Below are positions 39,262 through 50,104 of a stretch of DNA of 64,000 bases, one piece after another (the first letter of the stretch is position 1; every line of letters starts with the position of its first letter). Source of the stretch: Candidatus Anammoxibacter sp. (GTDB taxonomy: Bacteria > Planctomycetota > Brocadiia > Brocadiales > Anammoxibacteraceae); assembly GCA_021777055.1 (NCBI GenBank), contig JAIQZO010000066.1, positions 22,193-86,192 on the forward strand. The letters are read 5' to 3'. The notes beneath the pieces were generated by a model. It was not told where the DNA came from. It did not search any database and was given only the letters and a program-made list of their open reading frames with translations. The position numbers were made by a program, and so were the translations under genes.

Positions 39262-39673
39262 CTGAATTCAGTCCTATTTTAGAGTGCCAAATTTAAGATA
39301 CAACAAATTGTAATTAATATAACCAGATGGCATCAAAAAGCAAACAAAAAAACAATAAAAAATCAAACTTTGATCAATCTTACGAAGAGACATTTGAACA
39401 AAATATGGTTTTCTTCTCCCCATTATTTTTAAGGAAAACTGAGGTCACTTCTGACTATTAGACAAATTAGTAATAAAGTTATCGCAAAATGTCGTTTAGT
39501 CAAATGTGGCTATAGTTTTTCACCTGCATTCAGTTTAAAGAGAGGGGCTATATCGACTAATGCATTAAAGAATTGACCCTGATTTGTCCTCTGTGAATGT
39601 GAATTAGTAACTTAATATGTACCAACGGCAACAACTGATTTGTCTCGACCCTAATTTGTTGCCTAGGTATTAG
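39262..39673. other. Intergenic region
   Basis: About 410 bp with no gene. The phrases TTGACCCTGATTTGTCC (about 39576) and CGACCCTAATTTGTTGCC (about 39646) are imperfect repeats of each other. Nothing else was recognised. Confidence 0.3.
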
Positions 39674-40282
39674 TTATTCTATTGGCACTATCACTTCATG
39701 TTCATCGCCCTCTGCATCAAACTGTTTTGAATTAATGCCCCAAATTTTACTGACGATGGGATAAGATATGGAAATACCTAATGTAGCGCCAACAAGAATT
39801 CCCGGCCAGCACGCAAGGGAAAACGTAAAATAACCTCCCAGGATTGCAAAGAAAATAGGAATGGCAAAAAAAACAAAGGATGACCTCCTCGTCCTAACAT
39901 ACGAATTGGCAGTTACACAAACGTCATGGCCACAACTTTGGCAGTAAATGCTGACTTGGCTATGGGGAGCACTTTGGATAGGAACTTCAATTTCAAACTT
40001 TTGAGAAATATAAGTAATCCGCTGCTGCCTATAACTATAACTTTCTTCACCTGCTTCAGTCTTCAGAATATGCTTCAGCTGAAGCGGTTGTAAAATGAAA
40101 TTGATCCCTCCTTTAGAAATAAAACTCTTCCGGATCAAACACATCTGATTGTTTTTAAGATAAATCCAAAATACAAATATAAGACAGGCAAAAACAACGA
40201 GAAGTATAACCATAACCATAATACTTAAGGTACTAGTAAATACTCCTCGAATAAGCATATCTTTCAGAAACAAGCTATCCAT
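39674..40282 (-). CDS. Hypothetical membrane protein with CxxC motif
   Basis: A 202-residue protein not recognised as a known family. An N-terminal transmembrane helix (about residues 19-40, MVMVILLVVFACLIFVFWIY) is followed by a soluble part containing a possible zinc knuckle half (YCQSCGHDVCV, about 113-123). Two further hydrophobic segments come next (SSFVFFAIPIFFAILGGYF; ACWPGILVGATLGISISYP) and an acidic tail ends the protein. No neighbouring genes suggest a role. Confidence 0.6.
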   Translation of the reverse strand: MDSLFLKDMLIRGVFTSTLSIMVMVILLVVFACLIFVFWIYLKNNQMCLIRKSFISKGGINFILQPLQLKHILKTEAGEESYSYRQQRITYISQKFEIEVPIQSAPHSQVSIYCQSCGHDVCVTANSYVRTRRSSFVFFAIPIFFAILGGYFTFSLACWPGILVGATLGISISYPIVSKIWGINSKQFDAEGDEHEVIVPIE

Positions 40283-41037
40283 TTTTAATTAAATTGATTC
40301 CATTTCGCTACAGTATGAAGGTATATTTCTGAAACACCTTCATTGATCTTAAGCAAAACTTATAAAATGTGTTTTTTTAATATATATTACTAAGTTAAAC
40401 TTTATCTCAATAAATATCATCTGTACTCAGCGTAACTAAGATTTACAGAGACATTAAGGCCACTATAGAGTTCAAGTTGCTAATAACGTTTTACACAACT
40501 CAGATAACCATAACCTGAAGTTATCATCTATAATCAATATTATATTTTATCATAACGAAGAAAACTCTTGGGACTATATCTAATTTATTGTTTATTATTC
40601 TCTATTAATTAAAAACAGCTATTATACTATAATTTTAAATCTTTATCCTTATTGAGTTTTTATCCTAATCTTTTTCTTATTTGCATTATACTTCCCTCTG
40701 TCACCTCTTATAACGGATTAGCTATTTCCAAAAAAACTAGTGAACTAAACTACAACTAGTAGAACTACTATGTTGTATTGGAGATAGCCATTAGATCTGC
40801 ACTCTTTTTGTTAACCGGTAGTAATTACGCAGACGGATAGGCTGAAGGCTAAAGGTAAAACTTAAAGGTAAAAAGGCTGTGGCTTCTGATTTTTGCATTA
40901 GAGCCTGGCAACCTAAAACGCTTTATAGTATTACACAGTAAAAACTTATTTTTTAAAAAGAAGATTTTACCGTGCATTGTTAAATTATTTGAAACGTTAT
41001 AGTTACTGGATGCGTGAGACTAGATGCTTGATAATTT

Positions 41038-41227
41038 ATTGTGCTGTCTTAAAATGTTATATCTTAGATTGAGATTGCCTCTTTTTCATTTTAAATCTTG
41101 AAAAAACCTAGAAATCTAACTGATTGCCAGTATCCAGTATCTAGAATCCAGTATCCGGCATCTTGTATTTTGGTGGCGGCTTAGTCGCGTTATGCTTTTA
41201 CCTTCTGTCTTCAGTCTTCAGTCTATC
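41038..41227 (+). repeat. Dispersed repeat R2, copy A
   Basis: Starts ATTGTGCTGTCTTAAAATGT and ends CAGTCTTCAGTCTATC. It includes GAAATCTAACTGATTGCCAG, stacked (C)CAGTATC(C/T)AG units and TTTTACCTTCTGTCTTCAG. It is tandem with copy B, and an inverted relative lies at 63841-63988. Confidence 0.85.
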
Positions 41228-41234
41228 TACCTGA

Positions 41235-41410
41235 ATTGTGCTGTCTTAAAATGTTATATCTTAAATTGAGTTTGACTCTTTTTCATATTACATCTTGAGA
41301 AAGACTAGAAATCTAACTTATTGCCAGTCTCCAGTATCCGGCATCTTGTATTTTGGTTGCCGCTTTGTCGCGTTACGCTTTTACCTTCTGTCTTCAGTCT
41401 TTAGTCTATC
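41235..41410 (+). repeat. Dispersed repeat R2, copy B
   Basis: Direct repeat of copy A with the same beginning and end. It is shorter by one CAGTATCTAGAATC unit in the middle, so the short stacked units vary in number between copies. Confidence 0.85.
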
Positions 41411-41693
41411 TTACTGAGTAGTTACAACGGATAAGGCTTAAGAAATCATACCCATCATTAAAACGAGGACGCCGTACTAGAACAAAAATACAATTAATCA
41501 GCGCTTTTTCAACTTAGCTAGCAAGAATCCTTTTCAAACTCAAATACAGGACAATATACGAATAAGAAAATGGGTAAAAATTGAAGATGAATGAAAATAT
41601 TTACGTGTTATAATGCTTGAAATTGGGGAAACAATTCAGAATGCTTTTTTTTTGATTGAGACTTTAGAAAACCTAAATGAGAGGAGACAAAAC

Positions 41694-42830
41694 TTGACTA
41701 CTCTATTTGACAAGACTTCTATTAATGGTATGACATTGCGTAACAGGTTAGTCAAATCTGCTATGTGGGAGGGGATGTGTGATGAGAATGGTAGGCCAAA
41801 TGAAAAATTAATCAAGTCTTATGTTGATCTGGCACAAGGAGGTGTAGGTTTGATAATTACAGGCTATGCGTATGTGCGACCTGAAGGAAAGCAACTAAAA
41901 GGATCTATGGGTATCTATACTGATGACTTTGCAGATGATTATAAAGAGTTTACCAGAGCTATTCATCTTGCAGGTGGTAAGATTGCAGTTCAGTTCGTTC
42001 ATGCAGGCGGCCAGACTAATACCAAAAGTGCAGGACGACAACCATTTGCGCCGTCGGCTATTCAGGTTGATCAATTTTCAGAGATACCAGCTGAACTTAC
42101 GAAAGAAGAGATAAGAGATATTATTATAGCGTTTGGAGATGGAGCGTGCCGGGCTAAAGTATGGGGTTTTGATGCAGTACAACTTCACGGCGCCCATGGA
42201 TATTTAATCAATCAGTTTCTTTCCCCTTTAACTAATCGCCGGACAGATGAATATGGAGGCAGTATTGAAAATCGTAGTAGATTTTTGCTTGAAACTTACA
42301 AAAAGGTAAGGGAATCTGTCGGTACAGATTATCCTGTGCTTATAAAACTCAATGCCGCGGATAACATAGACGGTGGACTAGGGATAAATGATGCGATTTA
42401 CGTTGCCAGGAAACTTGATGAAGCAGGTATTGACGCTATAGAGGTATCTGCCGGAACTCCTGCTTCAGGCAAGAAAGGTCCTGTACGAATTCAGATAAAT
42501 AAACCTGAAAAGGAGGCATATAATCTGGAACTGGCTCGACGAATTAAAAGCGCTGTCAATTGTCCGGTAATGGTTGTAGGGGGATTTAGGTCTTGCGAAG
42601 TTATTGAAAAGGTGCTTAATGAAGATAATATTGATTACATTGCCATGGGTAGACCCCTGATCCGGGAGCCAGCCTTGGCAAATCGCTGGCAAAAAGGAGA
42701 CCGAAGCCCAGCCACATGCTTATCATGTAATAGATGTTTCAAACCAGGACTTGAAGAGGGTGGGACTTATTGTGTCACAGAAAGAATGATGCAAGAAAGG
42801 CATCAAAAGAAAGAAAATATAGAGAAATAG
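41694..42830 (+). CDS. Old Yellow Enzyme family NADH:flavin oxidoreductase
   Basis: FMN-binding TIM-barrel ene-reductase type protein of about 378 residues. The likely start is a TTG at 41694, with GAGGAG 8 bases upstream, giving LTTLFDKTSINGMTLRNRLV, the usual N-terminus. The ATG at 41613 adds 27 residues of unrelated sequence. Motifs: VKSAMWEG, FVHAGGQTN, GFDAVQLHGAHGYLINQFLS, NRRTDEYGGSIENRSRFLLE, VVGGFRS and YIAMGRPLIREP. The C-terminal C-x2-C-x3-C region (CLSCNRCFKPG) recalls the Fe-S-binding linker of the larger 2,4-dienoyl-CoA reductase group, but the flavodoxin-like C-terminal domains are absent. The substrate is unknown. Confidence 0.88.
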   Translation: MTTLFDKTSINGMTLRNRLVKSAMWEGMCDENGRPNEKLIKSYVDLAQGGVGLIITGYAYVRPEGKQLKGSMGIYTDDFADDYKEFTRAIHLAGGKIAVQFVHAGGQTNTKSAGRQPFAPSAIQVDQFSEIPAELTKEEIRDIIIAFGDGACRAKVWGFDAVQLHGAHGYLINQFLSPLTNRRTDEYGGSIENRSRFLLETYKKVRESVGTDYPVLIKLNAADNIDGGLGINDAIYVARKLDEAGIDAIEVSAGTPASGKKGPVRIQINKPEKEAYNLELARRIKSAVNCPVMVVGGFRSCEVIEKVLNEDNIDYIAMGRPLIREPALANRWQKGDRSPATCLSCNRCFKPGLEEGGTYCVTERMMQERHQKKENIEK

Positions 42831-43073
42831 ATCTGAACTTGTTATCATTAATTACACAGTGAGATTAGGTTGTGATGCATCTGTCGCTGAGATAAAAGCA
42901 CTATCGGACAACCTGTAAAGACTTTAACCCTGGAAGAGCCACCCAGAAGTAACCACGGATTTTGTTGATGATCCCCTTATTTGGTATGATTTATGATTTC
43001 AACTTTACAGATAACTGCGAAACTTGCCTGATTAAAGTCAAGTTTCGCTAGTTTCTAATCTTCTCACTTATTG

Positions 43074-43421
43074 TGTGGTAAATACCCACGCATCCAGTTT
43101 AATTGGATCTACATACCATGGAGGGCCATTATCAGTCCATCCACACCATTTACTACCACTTGTAATGATATAATAGTTAGTAGAGGGCTCCAACGCTTGA
43201 CTTAAGGGCACACTTAAGATTTGCGAATTTATCCTATGCGAGGCAAGAGGATCAATAGATTCAACGAGAATATTGCCTTCCTTGTACAGATCGAGAGTTC
43301 CAGTTATCCACATGTCCTGATAAATAGCCCTATTGAAATGGATATCTATGGTTGTAACCGAAGCGGCGTCAACTGTGCTTCTCGTATCAGGGCTAACACT
43401 AACAATTCCATCTGGTAAGGC
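43074..43421 (-). repeat. Ig-like module duplicate, distal copy
   Basis: Encodes about 115 residues from LPDGIVSVSPDTRSTVDAAS to the end (YQDMWITGTLDLYKEGNILV, SKWCGWTDNGPPWYVDPI). It is over 80% identical to the module at 43984-44333, consistent with an internal gene duplication. Confidence 0.85.
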
Positions 43422-43983
43422 GACTGAAGGAGTATCATTGACCACAATACTCACTTGATCGCTAGAGCTATATTCACCATCACTAACCATTAATTGAAAT
43501 ACAAACACCTGTTGCATGGTTACATCTGGCGCGTCAAAATTGGCTTGCACTTGGTTCTCACCGGTAATGCTAAGAAGTGGACTGGCTGGACTTACTTGTG
43601 TCCAACTATATGACAATAGGTTTGGTCCATTATCTGGATCGGTTGAACCATTGCCATCTAAGGTTACAATTTGACCCTTTGTTACTGTCTGGTCCGGACC
43701 TGCGCTGGATATTGGCGCTTCATTTTGATTGACCGTAACCAGAACAGAATCCATTTCAGTAGTAACACCATCAGTTGCAGTCATTGTGTAGGTGGTAGTA
43801 ACAAGCGGGTTAACTTGTTGCGATCCATCTTCAGCAACAGTTCCAACACCTTGGTCAATAGATACAGATAATGTGGCATCTGCCGTTGCCTAAAAAAGGG
43901 TAACCGCTTGTGGTGTATGGATTGGGAAGCTAGTTGGGGTTGCGGTGAAAGAATCAATGCTTGTCACAGGGGCGTCACTTGCA

Positions 43984-44333
43984 GTTGAAAATACCCAGGC
44001 ACCCAGTTGAATTGGATCAGTATACCATGGAGGGCCATTCTCTGTCCATTCACACCATTTGCTGCCACTTGTAATGATATAATAGTTGGTAGATGGCTCC
44101 AACGCTTGAATTAAGGGTACACGCAAGGTTTGAGAATTTATCCTATGTGAAGCAAGCGGATCAATGGATTCAATAAGAATATTACCTTCCTTATACAGAT
44201 CTAGAGTTCCAGTTACCCACATGTCCTGATAAATACCTCTATTGAAAAATATATCTATCGTTGTTACCGAATCAGCATCAACTGTGCTTCCCGTATCAGG
44301 GTAAACACTAACAATACCATCAGGCAAGGTGAC
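43984..44333 (-). repeat. Ig-like module duplicate, proximal copy
   Basis: Encodes LPDGIVSVYPDTGSTVDADS, YQDMWVTGTLDLYKEGNILI and SKWCEWTENGPPWYTDPI. It is the same module as 43074-43421 in the same orientation. Confidence 0.85.
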
Positions 44334-47300
44334 AGGTGCAGTTACATCAAGATTATAATTATATGAGCTGCTAAGTGTCCCATCGTCGGCCCTAAACACA
44401 ATTGAATAATTACCTGCATCACCAATAGCAGGTATATAGTTAAAATCTGCTGTACCATCACCGTTATCTACAAGAGTTGCACCGAAATTATTTAACGATA
44501 AACTGTTCATTAATGCGCTGATAGTAATCGGATCGCCATCAGGGTCAGAGGCGTTAACAACAATATTCGCGTTCTCCCTTTCCATTACAAATGTATTACC
44601 GATAGCGCTGTCAACAGTTGGAGGATAGTTTATGGCACTTACAGCAATATTGATTGAAGTTATATCAGATTTACTGCCATTGCTGACAGTTAAAGAAACT
44701 GTATAGTTTCCATCCAGAGCATAGGTATGAATTGGACTAACATCTGTGCTTGTTTGACCATCACCGAAATTCCAAAAATATGTTAACGGATTATTTTCAG
44801 GATTAATAGATTGGCTTCCATCAAGAGTAACATAGTGTCCATTGATGATTGGATTTCCAATATTTGCTATTGGAGATTGATTACTTGCTGGGTTTGGAAT
44901 AATTGAAACGTCCAATGTACTTTGCACTGTATCGGTTGCGTAATTAAATCATAAAATCCATTGGTAGTGTGTGCCTGTGCTGCCTAACGGATAAGTAAAG
45001 GTTGCATTTGCGACGGTTCCGTTCCCTGATGAAAATGGAATTTCAGTGCCGCCATTAATAGTATAAAACCAGACCCATGAAAGAGCGTCTCCATCAGGGT
45101 CATTTGCAGAACCAGAATAAGTGTGCTGGTTTCTTCATAAAATTGGATTCCCGAGGATGCGGGATCAACGTCAATTATGTTTGTCGTAATTGGACTGACA
45201 ATAGGCGGTTTGTTTTCTGTGTTTTGTCCGCCATTATTTTGCTTCCAGAAATGCAATAATGTGCGTAGAGCTTCAGGTGGATTAGTTGGTCCAAAATTAC
45301 CAGTTTGGTCCACAGTATTAAGTCCATGGCAAGATGTACAAGCCCGAATTTCGCCAGGCTGAAACGTAACCCATATGCGTTCACGCACAACAGGAGATCC
45401 ATCAGGCGCAAGTGTTTGCCATGTCATGGCCCGTCCTGCTGGTATGAAAGCTGCCATTGAACCATCATTTCCTAGTTTTACACTACCTTGAGGACCATTG
45501 GTTGGCGGATTGTTAGCTATAGCCGCTGAGTCATGCATAAATTGGGCTAAAGGACGTCTTCCTGGTTTACTATAAGTTCCACTACGAATATGATCGGCTT
45601 GTAGAAATTGGATGTCAGAAAGATCATAAATTTTCCCTGCACTTCCTAATGTTTGCGTGGTTGAGTCTGCTATTCTTAAATTAAATGGTTGTTGTCGATC
45701 CGCATTGTCACGCGTTGTTACATTGCGACTCACAACAAGAGCTAAATTACTATCCTCCAAATATTGTTTAAAACTCTGTATATCGACTCCTTCTTCATTA
45801 AAAATTTGTTTTTCGATGTTAGGCAATTGTGGGTCCATGGGTAAAACGGTAGGGCGAGGTCGTGTTTTTACTTCTACAGGACTCAACTCCCATAATCCTC
45901 CTTGTAAAGACGTTAGGCGTTGATTTGTGCTCCAGTTTGGTCCATTTTGTTGCAACTCTTTTAATAGAAAAAGGAACTGATTATCGTTAGCATGAGAAGA
46001 GATGAGATCTCCATTGGAAAGGGCAAGGGGGTGACGGTAAAACCCAGTGTTATCAGCATTCAACTGTTCCAGCACTATGGCATCAGCTGGAATCCCAGGT
46101 TCTGCCTGCATTCTTATTATATCGCCGGAAGCGTGGGTCGTAAATTCAGGAGAAGAGATCATCAGGTATTGTCCAGGCTCCGCTGGGTTTTCAGTAATTT
46201 GAAAGAGACCATCACTTATCTTTGTTGCACCTGTAAACGCAACAAGGTTAGGATCATCATTAAATCTTGGTTCAAAAAAATCAAGTAATTCATGACGTCC
46301 CATATGATTAAGAGTGACTTGTTGCGTCCCATCCTGATTCATTACCCATGGGAAAAAGTGATTTAAACGCAGGGGGTTTTCATTAAGTGCTAATTGTTCT
46401 GGAAAAAAACAAGCGATTCAGGAAAAACTTCTCCGCCATGGAGATCTCCATTTGCTTTTATATCTGATACATAGGTGAAAAGAGAATTAACACTTTCATC
46501 ATCAAAGGTATGTACATTTGGGTAATTTTGTTGTTGATCACGTTGTAAGTGGTCCCATTTCGTAAAGAGGACCCGGCCGAAACTATCAATAATAGGCGTA
46601 AAGTTTCCAGATGGAGAATGGTCTAACATCACTACTTGACCATTAGTTTTGAGTATCCAAATTCCTGTGTTTGTTGCCGTAGATTCATATTCATCCAGCT
46701 GTGGATATAGGTGATCAAGACCTCGAAATGGTTTATCTGACGTAAAGATAATATTATCTAATGAATCATAGATAGGAGTAATATTGTTATAATTAAATGG
46801 TTGGTCCGCCACTAATGTAATAACTGGAGTATCGTTTTTTCCAAATCCTGTGACTTCATACATTTGAAACAGTTGGACATTACCAATCACCATACTGAAG
46901 ATTGCCTTATTTCCGTCCCAATGCACATTAGGATCTCGTACAGCAATATCGTTCCCATAGCCAGCAGATTGGGTTAGATTTTTTAGCGTTCCATCAGGGT
47001 AACGTATATATAGATGCCCTCCTCTTGGAGCTTTAGATGCACTACCTGAATGGTTGCTAAAAGTAGTTCCGATATTTGCAAAATCTGAAAGAATAGGAGT
47101 TTGTGTGATAAAAATAATAGGTTCGTTTGGCGCTGCTTCAGATTGATCTGGTTTTAACAAATAAATAAGAAAAAATGAGAAAAAGATTGCCAATAAATAA
47201 TTACCTTTGTTTCCTGTATGGAACAACATAATTGCGCCTCCTCGATTTAGATGATATTATAAGAAATCGCTTTTAGAAAACAATCTAAAGGTATTAGCTT

Positions 47301-47681
47301 TTCGCAGTGCTAATTAGATTTGCCAGTACGAGGACCATATGCTTCTATTTGATTAAAAGATACAACCGTATCTGGGCCAAGACTTGTGCGTGTTGTTGAT
47401 TAATACATGGTGCAGCGATGGCAACATCTACATCTGATAATGAATAGCTACCAAACCAATGATCAAACATAATTCTTTGACTTCAGCTTTAATGACTTTC
47501 TCCTTTCATACGTATTAGCTTATTTAGAACCTAAGCTAGTACACTTAAACACGTTATGTTTAGGTTGTTGTATATAAGAAATAGTAATGAAGATTTGCAA
47601 GAATGGTAATGTTACCTTGATTTTATGCTTTAATATTGAGGCATAAAAAGAACCATAATTATACTCGTTGGGTTCATAAAT

Positions 47682-47877
47682 GGAGAATTTCTTGATTTAG
47701 ATTTTTACACCGTAGTTGTACGAATTTATCTCGCACATTTTATAATCAACTGAAAATAAAGTTCTTTTCACGTTCAAAGTTCACGGTTCAACGGTTAAAT
47801 ATACGTAAACAAGAAAAAAACGTTGAACCTTGAACCTTGAACCTTTAAACCTCAAAAATTTCAAATATTTTGGCTAG
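47682..47877 (+). repeat. Dispersed repeat R1, copy 1
   Basis: Starts GGAGAATTTCTTGATTTAG and ends CAAATATTTTGGCTAG. The centre has an imperfect dyad GGTTCAACG / CGTTGAACC and the tandem TTGAACCTTGAACC. The inverted copy is at 63596-63787. Confidence 0.85.
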
Positions 47878-47994
47878 GTTTTAGTTATATTTGGATGTTA
47901 TGATTGACCGGTACCGGAGGTGCGGCCTTAACCACATAGAGGAAATCACGATTGAATAACATTCAAATATAGCCGAAAAATGGATTACTAAATT
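47878..47994 (+). repeat. Palindromic-element family, partial copy 4
   Basis: Contains GAGGAAATCACGATTGAATA and GGATTACTAAAT, matching the interiors of the elements around pfaD (20245-20407, 22308-22480), but without the terminal arms. It abuts repeat R1 directly. Confidence 0.7.
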
Positions 47995-48489
47995 TTCCAT
48001 TTATGAACCCACTGAGAATATCTATTGTAATAGAAATTATGTTAGTTGAGATTGCCTCTCCTAATTAAACCATCATCTAATCTTTGTTTTTGATTAAGCT
48101 GCTTGCTTGCGTTTTTACAAATCGACAAAATTTTTGGTTTGCTTAACAAAAACGTATTATTTATTTTACAAAAATTGTCAATTCTAATAATCAAAGATAT
48201 GTAGCCTCTTCTTCTTTAATAATTTCTATACATAATCAACTCATGTTAACAACAAACAATCTCATTCAATGATGATGTTAAAGTATATTTCAATATGAAA
48301 CACAATCTAATGTAAAATTAAATCATTATGCTGCAATAATAGTATCGCAACTACAATTATTTTAGAAGCAAAGATAATTTCATCTAAATCGCATACTAAT
48401 ACGTATTCCTGTGCAAGCTGCTCCAATGTTTTCAATTCGGTAGATCTCACTAAGTAAAACATAAAACACATCTAACACTTTAAATTTAT
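47995..48489. other. AT-rich intergenic DNA before the FG-GAP gene
   Basis: No gene recognised. Several A/T-rich runs, and no repeat related to the rest of the window was seen. Together with repeats R1 and copy 4 it fills the 47230-48654 gap. Confidence 0.3.
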
Positions 48490-48504
48490 TGGCACATAAA
48501 TTGC
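48490..48504 (+). promoter_or_regulatory. Sigma-54 type -24/-12 promoter
   Basis: TGGCACATAAATTGC fits the TGGCAC-N5-TTGC consensus exactly, with the GG and GC elements 12 bases apart. Predicted transcription start is near 48516, upstream of the FG-GAP repeat gene. An NtrC-type activator is encoded at 55633-57036. Confidence 0.6.
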
Positions 48505-48654
48505 GATACAAATCCATAGAACAATATTAATACTTGCTTTCTACAAGACCACAAACTTTGCCTCTATACTCAATTATAGATAATGTCAGATAGTTTTAAG
48601 TTGAGTCTTACTTTTTTTTGGTTGTCATTGATTAGCAAATTTCAGAAAGAGACA

Positions 48655-49794
48655 ATGTTTAAAAATCGACGCTTTTGGTTGTTATTTGGAATTCTGTTAC
48701 TACCTGTTTCTGTGCTAACTGCCAGCTATATCCAAGACTATTTTCGTAGTCCCGAACTCTATCAGACCGGAAAAGAGCCTTTGGATTTGGCAGTAGGTGA
48801 CCTAAACCACGACAACTCTTTAGATGTTGTAACCGCAAATCGCAAGGGGCGTTCACTTTCTGTTTTTATAGGTAATAGTGATGGGACTTTGACTTTTATT
48901 CAAGAAGTAGATATCGGATTAGGTGCCACTTCAATAGCCATTGCCGATATGAATTTAGATGACAATCTCGATGTCGTGGTTAGTGTTTGTAACTACAGCT
49001 GCTCCAAAAACGAAATACATATTTACCACGGTCAGGGAGATGGAAAGTTAGTTTTCGCCGAAAAGCATAATGTAAGTGGAGTGCCATATCATATATTTGT
49101 GAGAGATTTTGACCAGGACCAATTCCCAGACATTGCTGCCTCGGACGCCTCAGAGCATAGAATCATATTGCTACTCAGTAATCAGAACAGCGATGAGTTT
49201 AGTATAAGCTATCTACCAACAGGACAGCGACCAATATCATTAGCTGTTGGAGATATAAACGCAGATGGTTTTTTGGACTTGTGCACGGCAAACCAATCAG
49301 ACGATACTGTAACACTTTATCTTGGTTTGGGAGAGGGTAGCTTTTCTGCTCCCCAGACTATTGGAACAGAGGACCTACCTTATGCGGTAACTATTGCAGA
49401 TATTAATGGGGACACCTTTGAAGACTTAATGGTAGCGCACTCTAGTGATCCTGGACAGGTAATCACATACTTAGGAAATGAACTGGGAGTGCTAGAGAGA
49501 TATGAAGTCATACCTGCCATCGGTCGTCTAATTTTTGTCTACGCTGAAGACTTCAATCTAGATGGAAAACGAGATATCGCAGTTACACACAAGAGTACGC
49601 AGGACATCCATGTGTATCTAAATGAAAACGGCAGCTTTGCACAATCAGAGCCGCTGTCGATTCCCACGGTGCATGAGATATTTTCGTTACTAATTGCTGA
49701 CTTAAATGACGATGGCAACCCTGACCTACTAACCGTTGAATTCAATCAGGGGATTCTTTCCGTGGCATTGGGTAAAGACCCTGAAGGTTACTAA
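48655..49794 (+). CDS. FG-GAP/VCBS repeat secreted protein
   Basis: About 379 residues from the ATG at 48655, which opens a signal peptide (FWLLFGILLLPVSVLTASYI). An in-frame ATG at 48583 would add 24 residues before it. The mature protein is a beta-propeller of about seven repeats with acidic calcium-loop motifs: DLNHDNSLDVV, DMNLDDNLDVV, DFDQDQFPDIA, DINADGFLDLC, DINGDTFEDLM, DFNLDGKRDIA and DLNDDGNPDLL. Such domains mediate binding or structural roles outside the cytoplasm. A sigma-54-type promoter lies upstream and a strong hairpin downstream, so it is monocistronic. Confidence 0.85.
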   Translation: MFKNRRFWLLFGILLLPVSVLTASYIQDYFRSPELYQTGKEPLDLAVGDLNHDNSLDVVTANRKGRSLSVFIGNSDGTLTFIQEVDIGLGATSIAIADMNLDDNLDVVVSVCNYSCSKNEIHIYHGQGDGKLVFAEKHNVSGVPYHIFVRDFDQDQFPDIAASDASEHRIILLLSNQNSDEFSISYLPTGQRPISLAVGDINADGFLDLCTANQSDDTVTLYLGLGEGSFSAPQTIGTEDLPYAVTIADINGDTFEDLMVAHSSDPGQVITYLGNELGVLERYEVIPAIGRLIFVYAEDFNLDGKRDIAVTHKSTQDIHVYLNENGSFAQSEPLSIPTVHEIFSLLIADLNDDGNPDLLTVEFNQGILSVALGKDPEGY

Positions 49795-49824
49795 CATGCA
49801 TTTCTCATCAACTACAGGGGAAAT

Positions 49825-49885
49825 ATAGGGTCTGGTTTTTAATATTCATTATTGAGATATTGAAAACCAGACCCTATGTTTTTCT
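49825..49885. terminator. Strong terminator between convergent genes
   Basis: ATAGGGTCTGGTTTT pairs perfectly over 15 bp with AAAACCAGACCCTAT (ending 49877), followed by GTTTTTCT. It lies 30 bp after the FG-GAP gene stop and may also serve the opposing icd gene. Confidence 0.8.
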
Positions 49886-50104
49886 AACAGTAAATTTACA
49901 ATCAAACTAATGAGGGCCACTCATTTTTTCGGTTAACAATATTAGTAGATCTCATAGTTGTATTTTACTATGGTTTGTTAGTGCTTAAAGAGGGCACCTG
50001 TATAGCTATCAATATCTCTTCATCGCTTTATAAACATCTCAAAGGGATAAATGCAATAAACAAATTAACTAATAAAGTAAAGATGAACAAGCCACGTAAG
50101 ATAT

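Larger units (their letters stand above)
40283..41693. other. Long non-coding stretch with tandem repeats
   Basis: About 1.4 kb with no supportable gene. The right part holds two direct copies of an approximately 185-bp repeat (separate entries). An imperfect inverted pair GCTATTTCCA/TGGAGATAGC lies at about 40722-40786. The rest is AT-rich sequence in which I recognise nothing. Confidence 0.5.
43068..47229 (-). pseudogene. Hydrazine-synthase-alpha-like c-heme/PKD protein, multiply disrupted
   Basis: One long minus-strand gene of about 1,385 codons broken in four places. It begins with a signal peptide (LLAIFFSFFLIYLL), then a beta-propeller-like region (PIIFITQTPILSDFANIG, GGHLYIRYPDGTLKNLTQSA, SFGRVLFTKWDHLQRDQQQN). 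The second part has NEDG-type GRHELLDFFEPRFNDDPN and one heme site, GEIRACTSCHG. PKD and Ig-like modules follow. Lesions: a frameshift at a poly-A tract 46403-46409, a frameshift near 45125-45145, TGA at 44949-44951 and TAG at 43890-43892. From memory the N-terminal two thirds resemble proteins sharing the hydrazine synthase alpha middle domain, which also occur outside anammox bacteria. Function, if any remains, is unknown. Confidence 0.75.

Noticed and set aside
40950..40975. Exact match of about 20 bases (AAAAAGAAGATTTTACCGTG) between an intergenic site and the mdh coding region near 17070
   Set aside because: Similarity stops at once on both sides. It may be a tiny duplication scar, but nothing else supports a relic of mdh.
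41038..41410. CRISPR array
   Set aside because: There are only two long direct copies with internal short-unit variation, with no regular short repeats separated by unique spacers, and no cas genes in the window.
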